Assembly (NCBI GenBank): GCA_900541045.1
Contig: UQID01000001.1
Span: forward strand, 108,290-172,289
DNA: 64,000 nt
Direction: 5' to 3'
Source: an uncultured Collinsella sp.
Lineage (GTDB): Bacteria > Actinomycetota > Coriobacteriia > Coriobacteriales > Coriobacteriaceae
Shown: in pieces, positions 14,752 to 23,670 of the stretch
Layout of the letters: the number at the start of each line of letters is the position of its first letter
Position numbering within the stretch: the first letter of the stretch is position 1
The notes under the pieces: model-generated
What the model saw: only the letters and a program-made list of their open reading frames with translations
What the model was told of the DNA's origin: nothing
Database searches by the model: none
Program-made: the position numbers and the translations under genes

Positions 14752-15627
14752 ATGAACAAGCCGAGTGTTTCCGCCGGAGTTGTTGCCGGCGTTGCCCTGG
14801 GAGCCGCGGCGCTCGGTGCGGCTGCCGTCGCTGTTCGTGCTGCCTGTCTGCAGGTCGCGCGAACCCGCAACGGGTTGGCGCGTGTGAAGCGCGTGCACGA
14901 TGAGAGCGGTGACGAGGCCCGTGTGTTAGTGCAGGGCGGCGTTTACCAAAGCGCGAGCTATGTTGGCGATCGCTGGGCGGAGCCGGTCTTTGCGTACTAT
15001 CGCGCATTTGACGATGTGTTTGAGGCCGAGGATGCGATGCGTGACGCTTATGGTCACGGTATCGACCGCATGCTCATGCTGGGCGGTGGCGGGTTTGCCT
15101 ATCCCAAGTTCACACTGATGTCGCATGAGGGCTTACGCATGGACGTCATCGAGTACGATGCCGAGATTACGCGTCTGGCGCGTCGCTGGTTCTACTTGGA
15201 CGAGCTGGAGCGCACGGTCGGCGATCGCCTGAGGGTGATTACCGCCGAAGCGCGCTCGTATCTGGGTGTGACGAGCGTGGGACACCGTCGCTACGACGTC
15301 GTTGTGAGCGATTGCTTTGGCGGTGCCGAGCCCGTGCACGAGCTGGCAACCGTTGAGGCGCTCCGTCTGGTGCGGGGCAGCGTGAACCCGGGCGGTATCT
15401 ATGTGGCCAATATCGTGAGCACAAACGAGGGGAGCGATGTATCGTTCCTACGCGATTGCGTTGCCACGGCGCTCGAGGTATTCGCCCACGCCTGGGTGGT
15501 CCCCTGCGGCGACACGGAGTTCGGCGGCGAGGAGAACTACCTGCTCATCGCCAGCGACGGTGACTACGCCTTCACCGAAGCCGTGCCCTTCGACGCGGAT
15601 TTCCTCGGCACCTTGCTCCATGACTAG
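14752..15627 (+). CDS. Membrane-anchored spermidine-synthase-like protein
   Basis: A 291-residue protein with an N-terminal hydrophobic Ala/Val-rich segment (residues 7-30) followed by a spermidine-synthase-type Rossmann fold: RMLMLGGGGFAYPKF (dinucleotide/dcSAM-type loop), then DVIEYDAEITRLAR (acidic ligand position), and YDVVVSDCFGG (catalytic Asp region), then PGGIYVANIV. Such SpeE-like proteins often do not make spermidine, and many act on unknown substrates. It starts directly after the elp3 stop (TAGATG), with the ribosome binding site AAGGAG inside elp3, so the two are cotranscribed. Whether it contributes to tRNA modification is unknown. Confidence 0.75.
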   Translation: MNKPSVSAGVVAGVALGAAALGAAAVAVRAACLQVARTRNGLARVKRVHDESGDEARVLVQGGVYQSASYVGDRWAEPVFAYYRAFDDVFEAEDAMRDAYGHGIDRMLMLGGGGFAYPKFTLMSHEGLRMDVIEYDAEITRLARRWFYLDELERTVGDRLRVITAEARSYLGVTSVGHRRYDVVVSDCFGGAEPVHELATVEALRLVRGSVNPGGIYVANIVSTNEGSDVSFLRDCVATALEVFAHAWVVPCGDTEFGGEENYLLIASDGDYAFTEAVPFDADFLGTLLHD

Positions 15628-15679
15628 TGACTTTGGGGCGGGGCTCTTTTAGCTACTCCCCGTCCCAAGAAGACTGGTC

Positions 15680-18124
15680 TTAGGCGTTGTCGCGCCAGCT
15701 GAGGACGCGCTGCCTCATGCCTTCGATGTCGAGCACGCCTTCGGCGAAGCCTTTGCGCACGAGCTCCTCGGGAACGTACTCGTCGTAGCGGTCAAAGTAA
15801 GGCACCTCGCCGGGGTAGACGAGCTCGATAGGGTCGAAGTCCTTCTCGGCCTCGGCGGCGAGCACCTCAAAGAACGTCTCCTCGTCGGCCTTCATCTTAA
15901 ACTGCATAAAGTATGGACGCGACGGATCGAGCCCTCGAAGGCCGAGCTCTGCGGCGCATTTAATCTTGAGCATACGTTCGAGCGCTAGGAAGGCATAGCT
16001 GCCCAGCCAGGGGAAGAGCGCCCAGGTGTCACCGCCCAGGTTGATGAGCGGCTTAGTCCCCGCGCCCGAAATCTCGGCGGTATGACGAGCCTGTGCAAGG
16101 CGTGCCCGTGCGTTGCCCATGAGATACGGATATACCGCATGTTCGTTGAGTGCCTGGCGCATGCGCTCGAGCACATGCGTGTTAATGTCGCCAGGGCAGT
16201 CGCCAAAGTAGGCCGGCACGCGGCCCTTGACCTGCGTGGCAAAGACGGTGTGACGCTTCCAGTCCACTTCTTCGACAATCCAGCAGTGCCCTGCGATGGC
16301 GATGCGCTCGCCAGGTGGTGGCGGATTGACGATCGTGCCCAGCTCGGCCGATTCGCTGCGAACGGTAAACTCCTCGTTTTCCTGGAACACGGCGTAGAAC
16401 TTAAAGTTGTTGATGATGCGCTCGCCCGCGAGGCCCACGATGAGCCCGCCTCCCTCGGTGGCCTGGATATGGTCGATCTTGATGAGGTGGCGCAGCAGCA
16501 CGCGGTAGTCGTCTGCCGAGACGCGGTGGAAGTAACTGAGCGTGAGCACGCGCTGGGCAAGTTCGGCCGGCGTGAGCTCGCCGGTGCTGGCAAGCGTCGA
16601 CATGGTCTGGTGATAGAGCAAGCTGTAGGGGAGTCGATCGAGCTCAGGCGGCTCGACCCACTTTTCTTCGCGATAAAGTTGTACGAGTGCGATGCCCTGC
16701 AGGAGCTTCCAGGGAATCGTCTCGGGCATCATCGTACGCGGCTCGGGTTCTTCCTCGCGCATGACAAACCACATCTCGGGCGGAAGGTCGCGGCGGCCCG
16801 TGCGCCCCATGCGCTGCAAAAAGGAGCTGACGGTAAATGGCGCGTCGATCTGGAACGCTCGCTCCAAGCGACCGATATCAATGCCGAGCTCAAGCGTGGA
16901 GGTGGTGACGGTTGTCTGTGCCTGCTCCTCGTCGCGCATGAGCTCCTCGGCGGTCTCGCGCAGCGATGCCGAGAGATTGCCATGATGGATCAGGAAGCGA
17001 TCGGGTTCGTGCCGGTTCTCACAGTAGCTGCGCAACATGGAGCACACGGCCTCCGCCTCTTCGCGCGAGTTGGCAAATACCAGGCACTTGCGGCCGCGGG
17101 TATGTTCAAAGATATAGCCCATGCCGGGATCGGCGTTGTCGGGCGCGGTGTCGGTGGGGTTGAGCAGCGCCTGTTCGGTCGCTCGCGGGATGTCGACTTC
17201 TCCCTCGGGGGCCGAGGAGGCGTGACGGTCCTTAGGAACGGCCTTGCCCCGTGCCTGCTCGCGACGTTGACGGCGCTCCTCCTGTGTAAGCTGTCCACTA
17301 TGGCGCATGTCTTGTCCGGATGCAGGCAGTGCCGTGGGTGGCGCCATCTCAATGCGCTCGCATGCGAGCACCTCGGCTTCCTGCGGACCTGTGCTCATAA
17401 ATCCTCGCTGCTGCGCCTGGGGGCCCGAGTTGTAGAAGTGCTCCATGGAGATGCGCCACACGCGGCGCGGCTCCTCAAAGCGGGGAATGACGCAGTCGCG
17501 CCCTGTTCCCTGCGACAGAAAGGCACCCGTGCGTTCCGGGTCTCCGATGGTGGCCGAAAGGCCAATGCGCCGGGGCTGCACGCCCGCCATGCGCGAAAGG
17601 CGCTCGATAAGGCAGAGCGTCTGCCCGCCGCGGTCGCCGCGCATGAGCGAGTGGACTTCGTCGATGACCACATAGCGCAGGTCACAGAACATGCGTGGGA
17701 TGGCCATGTGCTTGTGGATCAGGAGCGCCTCGAGTGATTCGGGCGTAATCTGCAAAATGCCGCTTGGCTTTTTGATGAGCTTGGCCTTGTGCGATTGCGA
17801 GACATCGCCGTGCCAGTGCCAGACGGGGATATCGGCCTCTTCGCACAGATCGTTGAGGCGTACAAACTGGTCGTTGATGAGCGCTTTGAGAGGACCAATG
17901 TAGAGGGCGCCTACGCTCGCGGGCGGGTTCTCCCAAAACTCGGTCAGGATGGGAAAGAAGGCCGCCTCGGTTTTGCCGGATGCCGTGGATGCCGTCAGGA
18001 GCACATTGTCTTGCGTGTTAAAGATTGCATCTGCTGCCGCAACCTGGATAGAGCGCAGGCTCTCCCAATCGTGGGAGTAGATGAAATCCTGGATAAACGG
18101 GGCATAGCGGTCAAAAGCGTTCAT
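15680..18124 (-). CDS. Lhr/BrxHI-like DEAD/DEAH helicase
   Basis: An 814-residue superfamily 2 helicase. Motif I is TASTASGKTE (44-53), motif II IDEVHSL (DEVH, 155-158), motif III LSATIGD (190-194) and motif VI QRMGRTGRRDL (about 430-440). A variable charged insert separates the two RecA lobes (about 255-325). It is far shorter than full Lhr (about 1,500 residues) and close to the Lhr-core/BrxHI helicases found in some BREX loci. AAAGGAGG precedes the ATG. The gene follows, on the same strand, the BrxD-like ATPase and TerB protein, across a 115-nt gap holding a terminator-like hairpin. Likely a DNA or RNA motor of a three-gene DNA-processing module. Confidence 0.82.
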   Translation of the reverse strand: MNAFDRYAPFIQDFIYSHDWESLRSIQVAAADAIFNTQDNVLLTASTASGKTEAAFFPILTEFWENPPASVGALYIGPLKALINDQFVRLNDLCEEADIPVWHWHGDVSQSHKAKLIKKPSGILQITPESLEALLIHKHMAIPRMFCDLRYVVIDEVHSLMRGDRGGQTLCLIERLSRMAGVQPRRIGLSATIGDPERTGAFLSQGTGRDCVIPRFEEPRRVWRISMEHFYNSGPQAQQRGFMSTGPQEAEVLACERIEMAPPTALPASGQDMRHSGQLTQEERRQRREQARGKAVPKDRHASSAPEGEVDIPRATEQALLNPTDTAPDNADPGMGYIFEHTRGRKCLVFANSREEAEAVCSMLRSYCENRHEPDRFLIHHGNLSASLRETAEELMRDEEQAQTTVTTSTLELGIDIGRLERAFQIDAPFTVSSFLQRMGRTGRRDLPPEMWFVMREEEPEPRTMMPETIPWKLLQGIALVQLYREEKWVEPPELDRLPYSLLYHQTMSTLASTGELTPAELAQRVLTLSYFHRVSADDYRVLLRHLIKIDHIQATEGGGLIVGLAGERIINNFKFYAVFQENEEFTVRSESAELGTIVNPPPPGERIAIAGHCWIVEEVDWKRHTVFATQVKGRVPAYFGDCPGDINTHVLERMRQALNEHAVYPYLMGNARARLAQARHTAEISGAGTKPLINLGGDTWALFPWLGSYAFLALERMLKIKCAAELGLRGLDPSRPYFMQFKMKADEETFFEVLAAEAEKDFDPIELVYPGEVPYFDRYDEYVPEELVRKGFAEGVLDIEGMRQRVLSWRDNA

Positions 18125-18200
18125 GGGCCTCCTTTCAACAACGGGTTATCAAACGCAGCGGGCAACAGGTTGTCGAATTGCAACATCGGTGTTTGCCCAG

Positions 18201-18239
18201 ATAAAACCCGCCAAAATAAACCTGTCCCTTTTTGGCAGG
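18201..18239 (-). terminator. Terminator-like hairpin between ATPase and helicase genes
   Basis: On the minus strand CCTGCCAAAA (18239-18230) pairs with TTTTGGCGGG (18216-18207) with one mismatch, and TTTTAT follows. The loop contains AGGGACAGG, similar to the element at 4271-4319. It begins immediately after the ATPase stop codon and may partially uncouple the helicase gene. Confidence 0.6.
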
Positions 18240-19544
18240 TTAGATGGTGAATTCGGCGAAGTTGTGGTCGTCGTCTGCGGTGCCGGTGTCGTCTGTTGCG
18301 GCTGCCGGCGCCAGCGCGTCGCCGCCGACGCTTTGCAGCAACTCGGCCACGTTAGCATCGGGGTTTTGACACAGGATATCGAGCAGCTCGATAAAGTCGC
18401 GGATGACCTCGCGAGGCGTCAGATGCGTGTCGGCCCCCACGCGGCCAAACTCGATCTTGAGGAAGTCCACCAAGTCGTTCTCGGTAAGCGTGGGCGTCCA
18501 GCCAAAGTAGCCGGCATGGATCTGCATGAGCTTTTCGATGAGCACCAGCAGCTCCTCGTAGGTGAGCGGCTGCAGGCGGATGATGGGCGCGAGCATGTCT
18601 TTGAGGTCATCGCGCGCAAAGCGGCCCTGGGCGAGTCGGCTCCGAAGGGCCTCGTAGGAAAAGACGCCGCGGCGGCGGTCCTCGATAGAGGTCGGCGTGC
18701 CGCCCATGATCACGCCCAGGTACTGCGCTTTGCCTTGGAGCGTGTCGTTGTACATGGTCAGGATCTTCTCGTAGTTATATTGGCGCGTAATCGCGTTGGG
18801 AATCTTGTATAGATTCACGAGCTCGTCGATGAGCACCAGCATGCCCTTGTAGCCGCTGCAGACCAAAAAACGTGCGATGAGCTTGACGTAGTCGTACCAG
18901 TCGTCGTCGCTGATGATGGTCGAGGAGCCCAACTCGGCGCGTGCCTCACTCTTGGTGCGGTACTCGCCGCGAATCCATTTGGTCACGCGACTCATAGCTT
19001 CTTCGTCACCCTCCGAGACGGCCGCGCGATAACGGCGGAGCATACGGGCGAAGTCGAAGCCGTGGACCATTTCCTCGAGCGGGGCCAGTTGGGCATTAAC
19101 GGCAGACTCGTCGGCGTCGGCACACGAGGCGACCCAGCGATCCAGGATAAGGTTGAGCGCGCCGCCCTCGGGGCGCGTCTTGGTCGATATGTTGCGGATG
19201 AGCTCGCGATAGGTGGCGAGGCCCTGGCCCTGGCCACCCTGTAGGCGGCGCTCAGGGGAAAGGTCGGCATCGGCGACCACAAAACCTTCGCCCATGGCAT
19301 GCGTTCGGATGGTCTGGAGCAAAAAGCTCTTGCCCGCGCCGTAGCGACCGACTAGGAAGCGAAAACTTGCGCCGCCATCGGCGATGAGGCTTAGGTCGGT
19401 GAGCAAGGCGCGGATCTCGACCTCGCGTCCCACGGTAATGTAGGGAAGGCCGATGCGCGGGACGACGCCGCCTTTGAGCGAGTTGAGAATGACGGCGGCG
19501 ACGCGCTTGGGCACGCGGGGCGCTGCGGATGCGGTATCACTCAT
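18240..19544 (-). CDS. BrxD-like ATP-binding protein (DUF2791, BrxC/D family)
   Basis: A 434-residue P-loop ATPase. Walker A is GRYGAGKS (residues 66-73) and Walker B MLVLIDELVNLY (235-246). The opening region (AAVILNSLKGGVVPRIGLPYITVGRE) and the GGTPTSIEDRRRGVFSYEALRSRL segment match the DUF2791 family that includes BrxD of BREX phage-resistance systems. No brxA, brxB, brxC, pglX or pglZ is present in the window, so this is not a canonical BREX locus. Its ATG lies 8 nt inside the end of the TerB gene, showing translational coupling. It probably powers a complex with the TerB protein and the downstream helicase. Confidence 0.8.
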   Translation of the reverse strand: MSDTASAAPRVPKRVAAVILNSLKGGVVPRIGLPYITVGREVEIRALLTDLSLIADGGASFRFLVGRYGAGKSFLLQTIRTHAMGEGFVVADADLSPERRLQGGQGQGLATYRELIRNISTKTRPEGGALNLILDRWVASCADADESAVNAQLAPLEEMVHGFDFARMLRRYRAAVSEGDEEAMSRVTKWIRGEYRTKSEARAELGSSTIISDDDWYDYVKLIARFLVCSGYKGMLVLIDELVNLYKIPNAITRQYNYEKILTMYNDTLQGKAQYLGVIMGGTPTSIEDRRRGVFSYEALRSRLAQGRFARDDLKDMLAPIIRLQPLTYEELLVLIEKLMQIHAGYFGWTPTLTENDLVDFLKIEFGRVGADTHLTPREVIRDFIELLDILCQNPDANVAELLQSVGGDALAPAAATDDTGTADDDHNFAEFTI

Positions 19545-21297
19545 GGTCTAGGTATCCTCTCACGTCTGCTTCGTAGTCCTCGATAATCTGTGGTCCTGTC
19601 GCGCCAAATTCAATAACGGTGTCGCCCACCAGGTCAAAGAGCGCTTCGTTGATGCTATCGACGAGCATATCTTCGCTTTGGTCCGACCGCGCCACAGCCG
19701 ATGCTGCCTGCGCCGCGTTCTGCTCGAGCAACGCACGAAGGTAGCCTTCTGCGGCGGGGACGAGTGCGGACGCGGTGTCGGCGGACATGGCCGTCGCGGG
19801 TGCGGGCGCTGGCGCGAGGAGCGGGGCTACGACGCCAAACTGCTCAGTTGAGATGGTCGGCTCGTCAGCCTCGTCCTGTTCCATGGGCGCCGCGACCGGC
19901 TCGACAATCATGTTGGCCACGGGTTCGGCTTCCGGTTGCCCAGAGTCCGCTTCCTCGACATCCGCGGTCGTGTCGTCCTCGCGTTCCTCGTCGATCAAAA
20001 GCGCCTCGCGCGTCTGCGCGGCGGCACTTCGGATATGCCCCAGCTGGCTCAGGTCGATATCGATCTTGACGGGCTGGTGTGTGGCGTTCCACGAAAGCCA
20101 TGCCACGATCTCGTCATCGATGATCTTGGCCAAATACTTGGGAACCTTTTCTTCCTTCAGGGGATGGCTGGGGTCCAACGCCAAGCGCAGGCGCTGGTCG
20201 CAGGCGCGCATTATCTCACCGAGCTTACTACTCTTTTGTCTGCTGCCGTGGATGCGCATACACTCCCAAAAGCCGTTTTGGCAACGGTAGATATGGATGG
20301 GGTCCAAGCGGTATTCGCAGTCCTCGTGGCGCTCGGGCGCAAAGAAGACGGCCGAGGCAAACATGGTGTAGGGCATGGCCGTCTCCTCCCCAAACAAGCT
20401 CGCTACGATGCCGGTCTTTCGGTGCGTGTCATAGTAGCGCGCCATGCGGACATATACGGCGCATGCCACATGGCGAAGGTCGAGATGGTGCCCGCGGTCG
20501 AGCCTTGAGTTATTGAGGTTGTACGTGGAGAGTGCGTTGATGGCGGCCATGAGCCGCTCCTCGCGCGCCTCGTCAGGCGGAAGGGGGAGCGTGGGCTCTG
20601 AGGTTTTGCGACGCTTAGCGGTTTGACCGGACGGCGCCTGCGCGGGCGCAAGGTCTCGAGCCGCGCGTCGCAGCTCGATAAGGGCGTTATCGAACATGAC
20701 GGTTTTAGAGTCGCGAAGCAACCTAGGGTCGAGCCCGTGGAATACGGCGTAATCCTGCAGCCATACGCGTGCGAACCGGTCGATGCCGGGCTCAAAGGCG
20801 CGATAGGCACCCCAAAACGCCTTGATCTTGTCAAAGCCATCGAGCGGATCATCGACGCCAATGCCGCAGATCAGCTCATAGAGATATAAGAAGGCAAAGG
20901 ATGTAGACGTTTCCTCGATATTGCCGCGGCGCACCTGGGCGCGCCAGGTAAAGTAGCCGCGCAGTTGTCGATCGCTCATGGCGTTGTAGGTGGGAAAGTA
21001 CGACTTAAACGTGCCGTTGTAGGGACAATCGTCTTCGAAGTCGGCCATCAGTAAGCCCTGACGGTAAAAAAGCTCCGCCTCTGATAGCCAACGCCCCGCA
21101 CCGCCCTTGGGGTCGTCTTGCCAGCGCGATATCTCGCGCATCTTGCGGTACTGGTCGGGGAGGAAGTTCTGCATCTGACGGCCGGTCTTGAGAATCGGCT
21201 CGTCAGCATAGATTTTGTTTGAGAAGCGGGCGGACTGATGGGTCCGGGCCTCGGCCATAATGCGCTCAATGAGCATCTTGACGTCCTGGTCGGCCAC
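19537..21297 (-). CDS. TerB-N / TerB-C domain protein
   Basis: A 586-residue protein. Residues about 85-170 (FKSYFPTYNAMSDRQLRGYF, WRAQVRRGNIEET, FLYLYELICGIG) match the TerB-N domain. Residues about 375-430 (IDDEIVAWLSWN, IDIDLSQLGHIRSAAAQTRE) and the C-terminal 40 (NEALFDLVGDTVIEF, IIEDYEADVRGYL) match TerB-C, split by a low-complexity acidic/Ala linker of about 100 residues. TerB-type domains come from tellurite-resistance/stress systems and are proposed to act as sensors or scaffolds. Start is GTG preceded by GAGAGGAGAGGG. First gene of the leftward trio with the BrxD-like ATPase and Lhr-like helicase; a palindrome resembling a LexA box lies 54 nt upstream. Confidence 0.8.
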   Translation of the reverse strand: MADQDVKMLIERIMAEARTHQSARFSNKIYADEPILKTGRQMQNFLPDQYRKMREISRWQDDPKGGAGRWLSEAELFYRQGLLMADFEDDCPYNGTFKSYFPTYNAMSDRQLRGYFTWRAQVRRGNIEETSTSFAFLYLYELICGIGVDDPLDGFDKIKAFWGAYRAFEPGIDRFARVWLQDYAVFHGLDPRLLRDSKTVMFDNALIELRRAARDLAPAQAPSGQTAKRRKTSEPTLPLPPDEAREERLMAAINALSTYNLNNSRLDRGHHLDLRHVACAVYVRMARYYDTHRKTGIVASLFGEETAMPYTMFASAVFFAPERHEDCEYRLDPIHIYRCQNGFWECMRIHGSRQKSSKLGEIMRACDQRLRLALDPSHPLKEEKVPKYLAKIIDDEIVAWLSWNATHQPVKIDIDLSQLGHIRSAAAQTREALLIDEEREDDTTADVEEADSGQPEAEPVANMIVEPVAAPMEQDEADEPTISTEQFGVVAPLLAPAPAPATAMSADTASALVPAAEGYLRALLEQNAAQAASAVARSDQSEDMLVDSINEALFDLVGDTVIEFGATGPQIIEDYEADVRGYLDHE

Positions 21298-21335
21298 CGC
21301 CCTCTCCTCTCCCTATACGGTGTCGGTGACCTCAT

Positions 21336-21364
21336 ATCATAGCACAGCATCAAACAGATGTTCG
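21336..21364 (-). promoter_or_regulatory. Candidate promoter and SOS-box-like operator for the TerB operon
   Basis: On the minus strand, CGAACATCTGTTTG (21364-21351) matches 12 of 14 positions of the Gram-positive LexA (DinR) box CGAACRNRYGTTYC. TATGAT at 21341-21336 is a good -10 element; with a 17-nt spacer the -35 position would overlap the palindrome, a classic repressor layout. The -35 itself (CGAACA) is poor. LexA control is inference. Confidence 0.45.
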
Positions 21365-21386
21365 AGATACCGCTATGTAGATAGAC

Positions 21387-22103
21387 TTAGAACAGAAGGG
21401 CGTAGATGACGGCTATGACGACGGAGGGGAGCATGTTGGCCGTGCGGAAGGTCTGGGGGCGAATCAGATTGACGCCGACGCAGAAGATGAGCATGGAGCC
21501 CACGAGCGAAAGACTGTCGAGTGCCGCGGCGGTCATGATGGGGGAGAGTGCGCCGGCAAACAGCGTGATCGTCCCCTGGAACACGGCGACGGGCAGGGCC
21601 GAGAAGATGCAGCCGCGGCCGAGCGAGGCCGTCATGGTGCAGACGATGATGCAGTCCAGTGCGCCCTTCAGGGCGAGCGTGGACCAGTCACCGAGCAGGC
21701 CGTCCTGAATCGATCCCACGATGGCCATGGCGCCGATACACACGGTGAGTGAAGTCGAGACGAAAGCGTTGGTGAACTCGTTATCGCCCTCACTGCCAGT
21801 CTTGCGCTTGAGCCATTCGCCAAGGTTCTCGATGGCGGCTTCCAAGTTGACGGCCTCGCCGATGAGCGAACCGAGCGCAAATGAGACGATGAGCATGGTG
21901 GTACCGGTGGTCGCTAGCGCTTTTCCATCGATGATGAGCATCTTTTGCATGGTGCCGCCTAGGCCGATAAACAGGACGCACAGCCCCGATGCTTTCATGA
22001 GCGTGTCTTGGATGCGCGGTGTAATGAAGCGGCCGCCCGCTAATCCTAAAAGACCGCCCGCAACTAAAAGCACAACGTTGATGATTGTTCCCAAGCCCGG
22101 CAT
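21387..22103 (-). CDS. DUF554 family integral membrane protein (YqgA-like)
   Basis: A 238-residue polytopic membrane protein with about seven hydrophobic segments. It begins MPGLGTIINVVLLVAGGLLGL, the typical DUF554 start, and retains GGTMQKML, SFALGSLIGE and a central GAMAIVGSIQDGLLGD motif that are family signatures. The function of DUF554/YqgA proteins is unknown; transport is presumed. The ATG at 22103 has AGGAGG at proper distance, so a 23-residue upstream extension is rejected. It is transcribed toward the TerB operon, 89 nt upstream of it, with no clear terminator in between. Confidence 0.88.
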   Translation of the reverse strand: MPGLGTIINVVLLVAGGLLGLAGGRFITPRIQDTLMKASGLCVLFIGLGGTMQKMLIIDGKALATTGTTMLIVSFALGSLIGEAVNLEAAIENLGEWLKRKTGSEGDNEFTNAFVSTSLTVCIGAMAIVGSIQDGLLGDWSTLALKGALDCIIVCTMTASLGRGCIFSALPVAVFQGTITLFAGALSPIMTAAALDSLSLVGSMLIFCVGVNLIRPQTFRTANMLPSVVIAVIYALLF

Positions 22104-22221
22104 GAGCCCTCCTGTATTGATGCCAACGTGGCAATCGTAGCAGAACGAAATGCGAGGCACATCGCAACCCATCTAATACGTTATATAAGCGGTATTAGGA
22201 ATGATGCGCAGCATTTAAGCC

Positions 22222-23652
22222 TCAGGTGGTTGTCGGGACATAGGGATAGTATTCAAAGCGCAGTGTCATAAGCCGCTGCGGGGATTCAATAGCCGCGGCG
22301 ATGATATTGGCATCGCGGGCACGATCAAACCCTTCGAGCTCGATCTGGTACGAGACGTCTTGCATAATGTCCAGACGTCGCCAGGCTAGGAGTGTGTCGC
22401 CATCGAATTCCAAGGCCTTGCCTCCGTCTGGAGCAACGGCGTATAGACGCAGCTTGGCGGTGGTTGCAGGGTCGACAACTGTGACCTTTTTAATTTCGTT
22501 TCGAGTATTCTTGGCGCCCAACAAGGTGAGCAGTGTTGGGGCCACGACCTCGCCCGATGGCAAAAAGACGACTTCGATGGATTCAGGAAATGCGATGATA
22601 GCCGACTTGCGGACGGGCTGATTGGCGGCGGCAGCTTCGATGTTCGCAGCGTCGATGACCTCTGTGTGGTCGAGCGCGGCAAGCACGCAGCAGTTACCTT
22701 CATCGATCTCTTGAGGATCAGCAAGCCCCAGACTGTCCGCGAGTTCGGGATCGTTTGGATCGGTAGCGGGCTCATCCGGTGCTTCGAGAGAAGCTGGGAT
22801 GCTGTTTGTCGGCGACGGCGTGTCGCCCGCACTTGCTTCTTTATCCGCGCTCTCTTCTTGTATGGTTGCGTTGATGGGTTCGTCGTTTGAGGGGAGCGTC
22901 TTGGCGTCAAGCGCGGAGGGGAGAATTCCGATGGCTCCGGATCCGTTCCACTCCATTTCGAGAAGCGCCGGGTCGGCAAGAATGCGTTGCCTGCATTGCG
23001 CGTGGGCATCGATCTCAATAGGGCCTGCCTCCGTCCCGCGCGTAAGGCTGAGAGATCCGGCTGGCTTCTCGAAATGAGCGTCTGTGTCTTTGGCGCTGAC
23101 GGCGTAGAACAGCAGGGACGCTTCTCCCGCCGCGATGGCATCGGTGCCGGCTTTGGTCAGCCGCAACGATGCCGTGAATGAGAGGGTGGGCTGCGTGTCG
23201 TCTGCATTCGCGGCGGCGCAGCCCAGACATATACCGCCTCCTTTCTCAAAAAACGTACCGTCGAAGGCGACCTTCGCTCCGTTCGCCGAGTCATCGACCG
23301 AAGCGATGTCGATGCGCAACTCCAAATCGCACGGATCGCCATCTGCATCGAACACAACCGAGCGCCACGTGCAGACGGCGCACCCCGCCTGGGAGCCGTT
23401 TGCCTTGTTCGAACGATTGATATCCACGACTATCGAGCCGTCCGTATTACGACGAAGGCATCCCGAGGTTGAGATTGCGGCCTGTGCGATCGAAAAACGC
23501 TTGCACGCAATGGCGCTCGACGGATTTGGTGCGGAGCTTAGGGCTGCTGGTAAGGAGTCTGCCATGACGGGAGTCGCCCAAGCGGCGACAGGCGTTCCGG
23601 TTGCGAGCGCGCCGCAGAGTGCGACGACGGGCAAAAGGTTCTTCGATGCCAT
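22222..23652 (-). CDS. Secreted hypothetical protein with acidic linker
   Basis: A 476-residue exported protein. Residues 1-27 are a signal peptide (hydrophobic LLPVVALCGALATGTPVAAWA, likely cleavage after AWA or slightly later). The N-terminal half has paired cysteines (CAVC at about 91-94, CLGC at about 142-145) and beta-rich sequence; a Glu/Asp/Pro/Ser-rich linker lies around 255-310; the C-terminal half is again beta-rich. No sortase motif or membrane anchor is seen, so it is probably released or retained by partners. AAGGAG precedes the ATG. It is the last of four or five leftward genes for exported proteins; I do not recognise the family. Confidence 0.7.
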   Translation of the reverse strand: MASKNLLPVVALCGALATGTPVAAWATPVMADSLPAALSSAPNPSSAIACKRFSIAQAAISTSGCLRRNTDGSIVVDINRSNKANGSQAGCAVCTWRSVVFDADGDPCDLELRIDIASVDDSANGAKVAFDGTFFEKGGGICLGCAAANADDTQPTLSFTASLRLTKAGTDAIAAGEASLLFYAVSAKDTDAHFEKPAGSLSLTRGTEAGPIEIDAHAQCRQRILADPALLEMEWNGSGAIGILPSALDAKTLPSNDEPINATIQEESADKEASAGDTPSPTNSIPASLEAPDEPATDPNDPELADSLGLADPQEIDEGNCCVLAALDHTEVIDAANIEAAAANQPVRKSAIIAFPESIEVVFLPSGEVVAPTLLTLLGAKNTRNEIKKVTVVDPATTAKLRLYAVAPDGGKALEFDGDTLLAWRRLDIMQDVSYQIELEGFDRARDANIIAAAIESPQRLMTLRFEYYPYVPTTT

Positions 23653-23670
23653 GGGGTCTCCTTAGCTAAT

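Noticed and set aside
16082..17737. 551-codon plus-strand frame inside the Lhr-like helicase
   Set aside because: Antisense shadow; no motifs, and all helicase motifs are intact on the other strand.
15680..19544. Canonical BREX locus
   Set aside because: No brxA, brxB, brxC, pglX, pglZ or brxL in the window; only BrxD-like and helicase-like parts.
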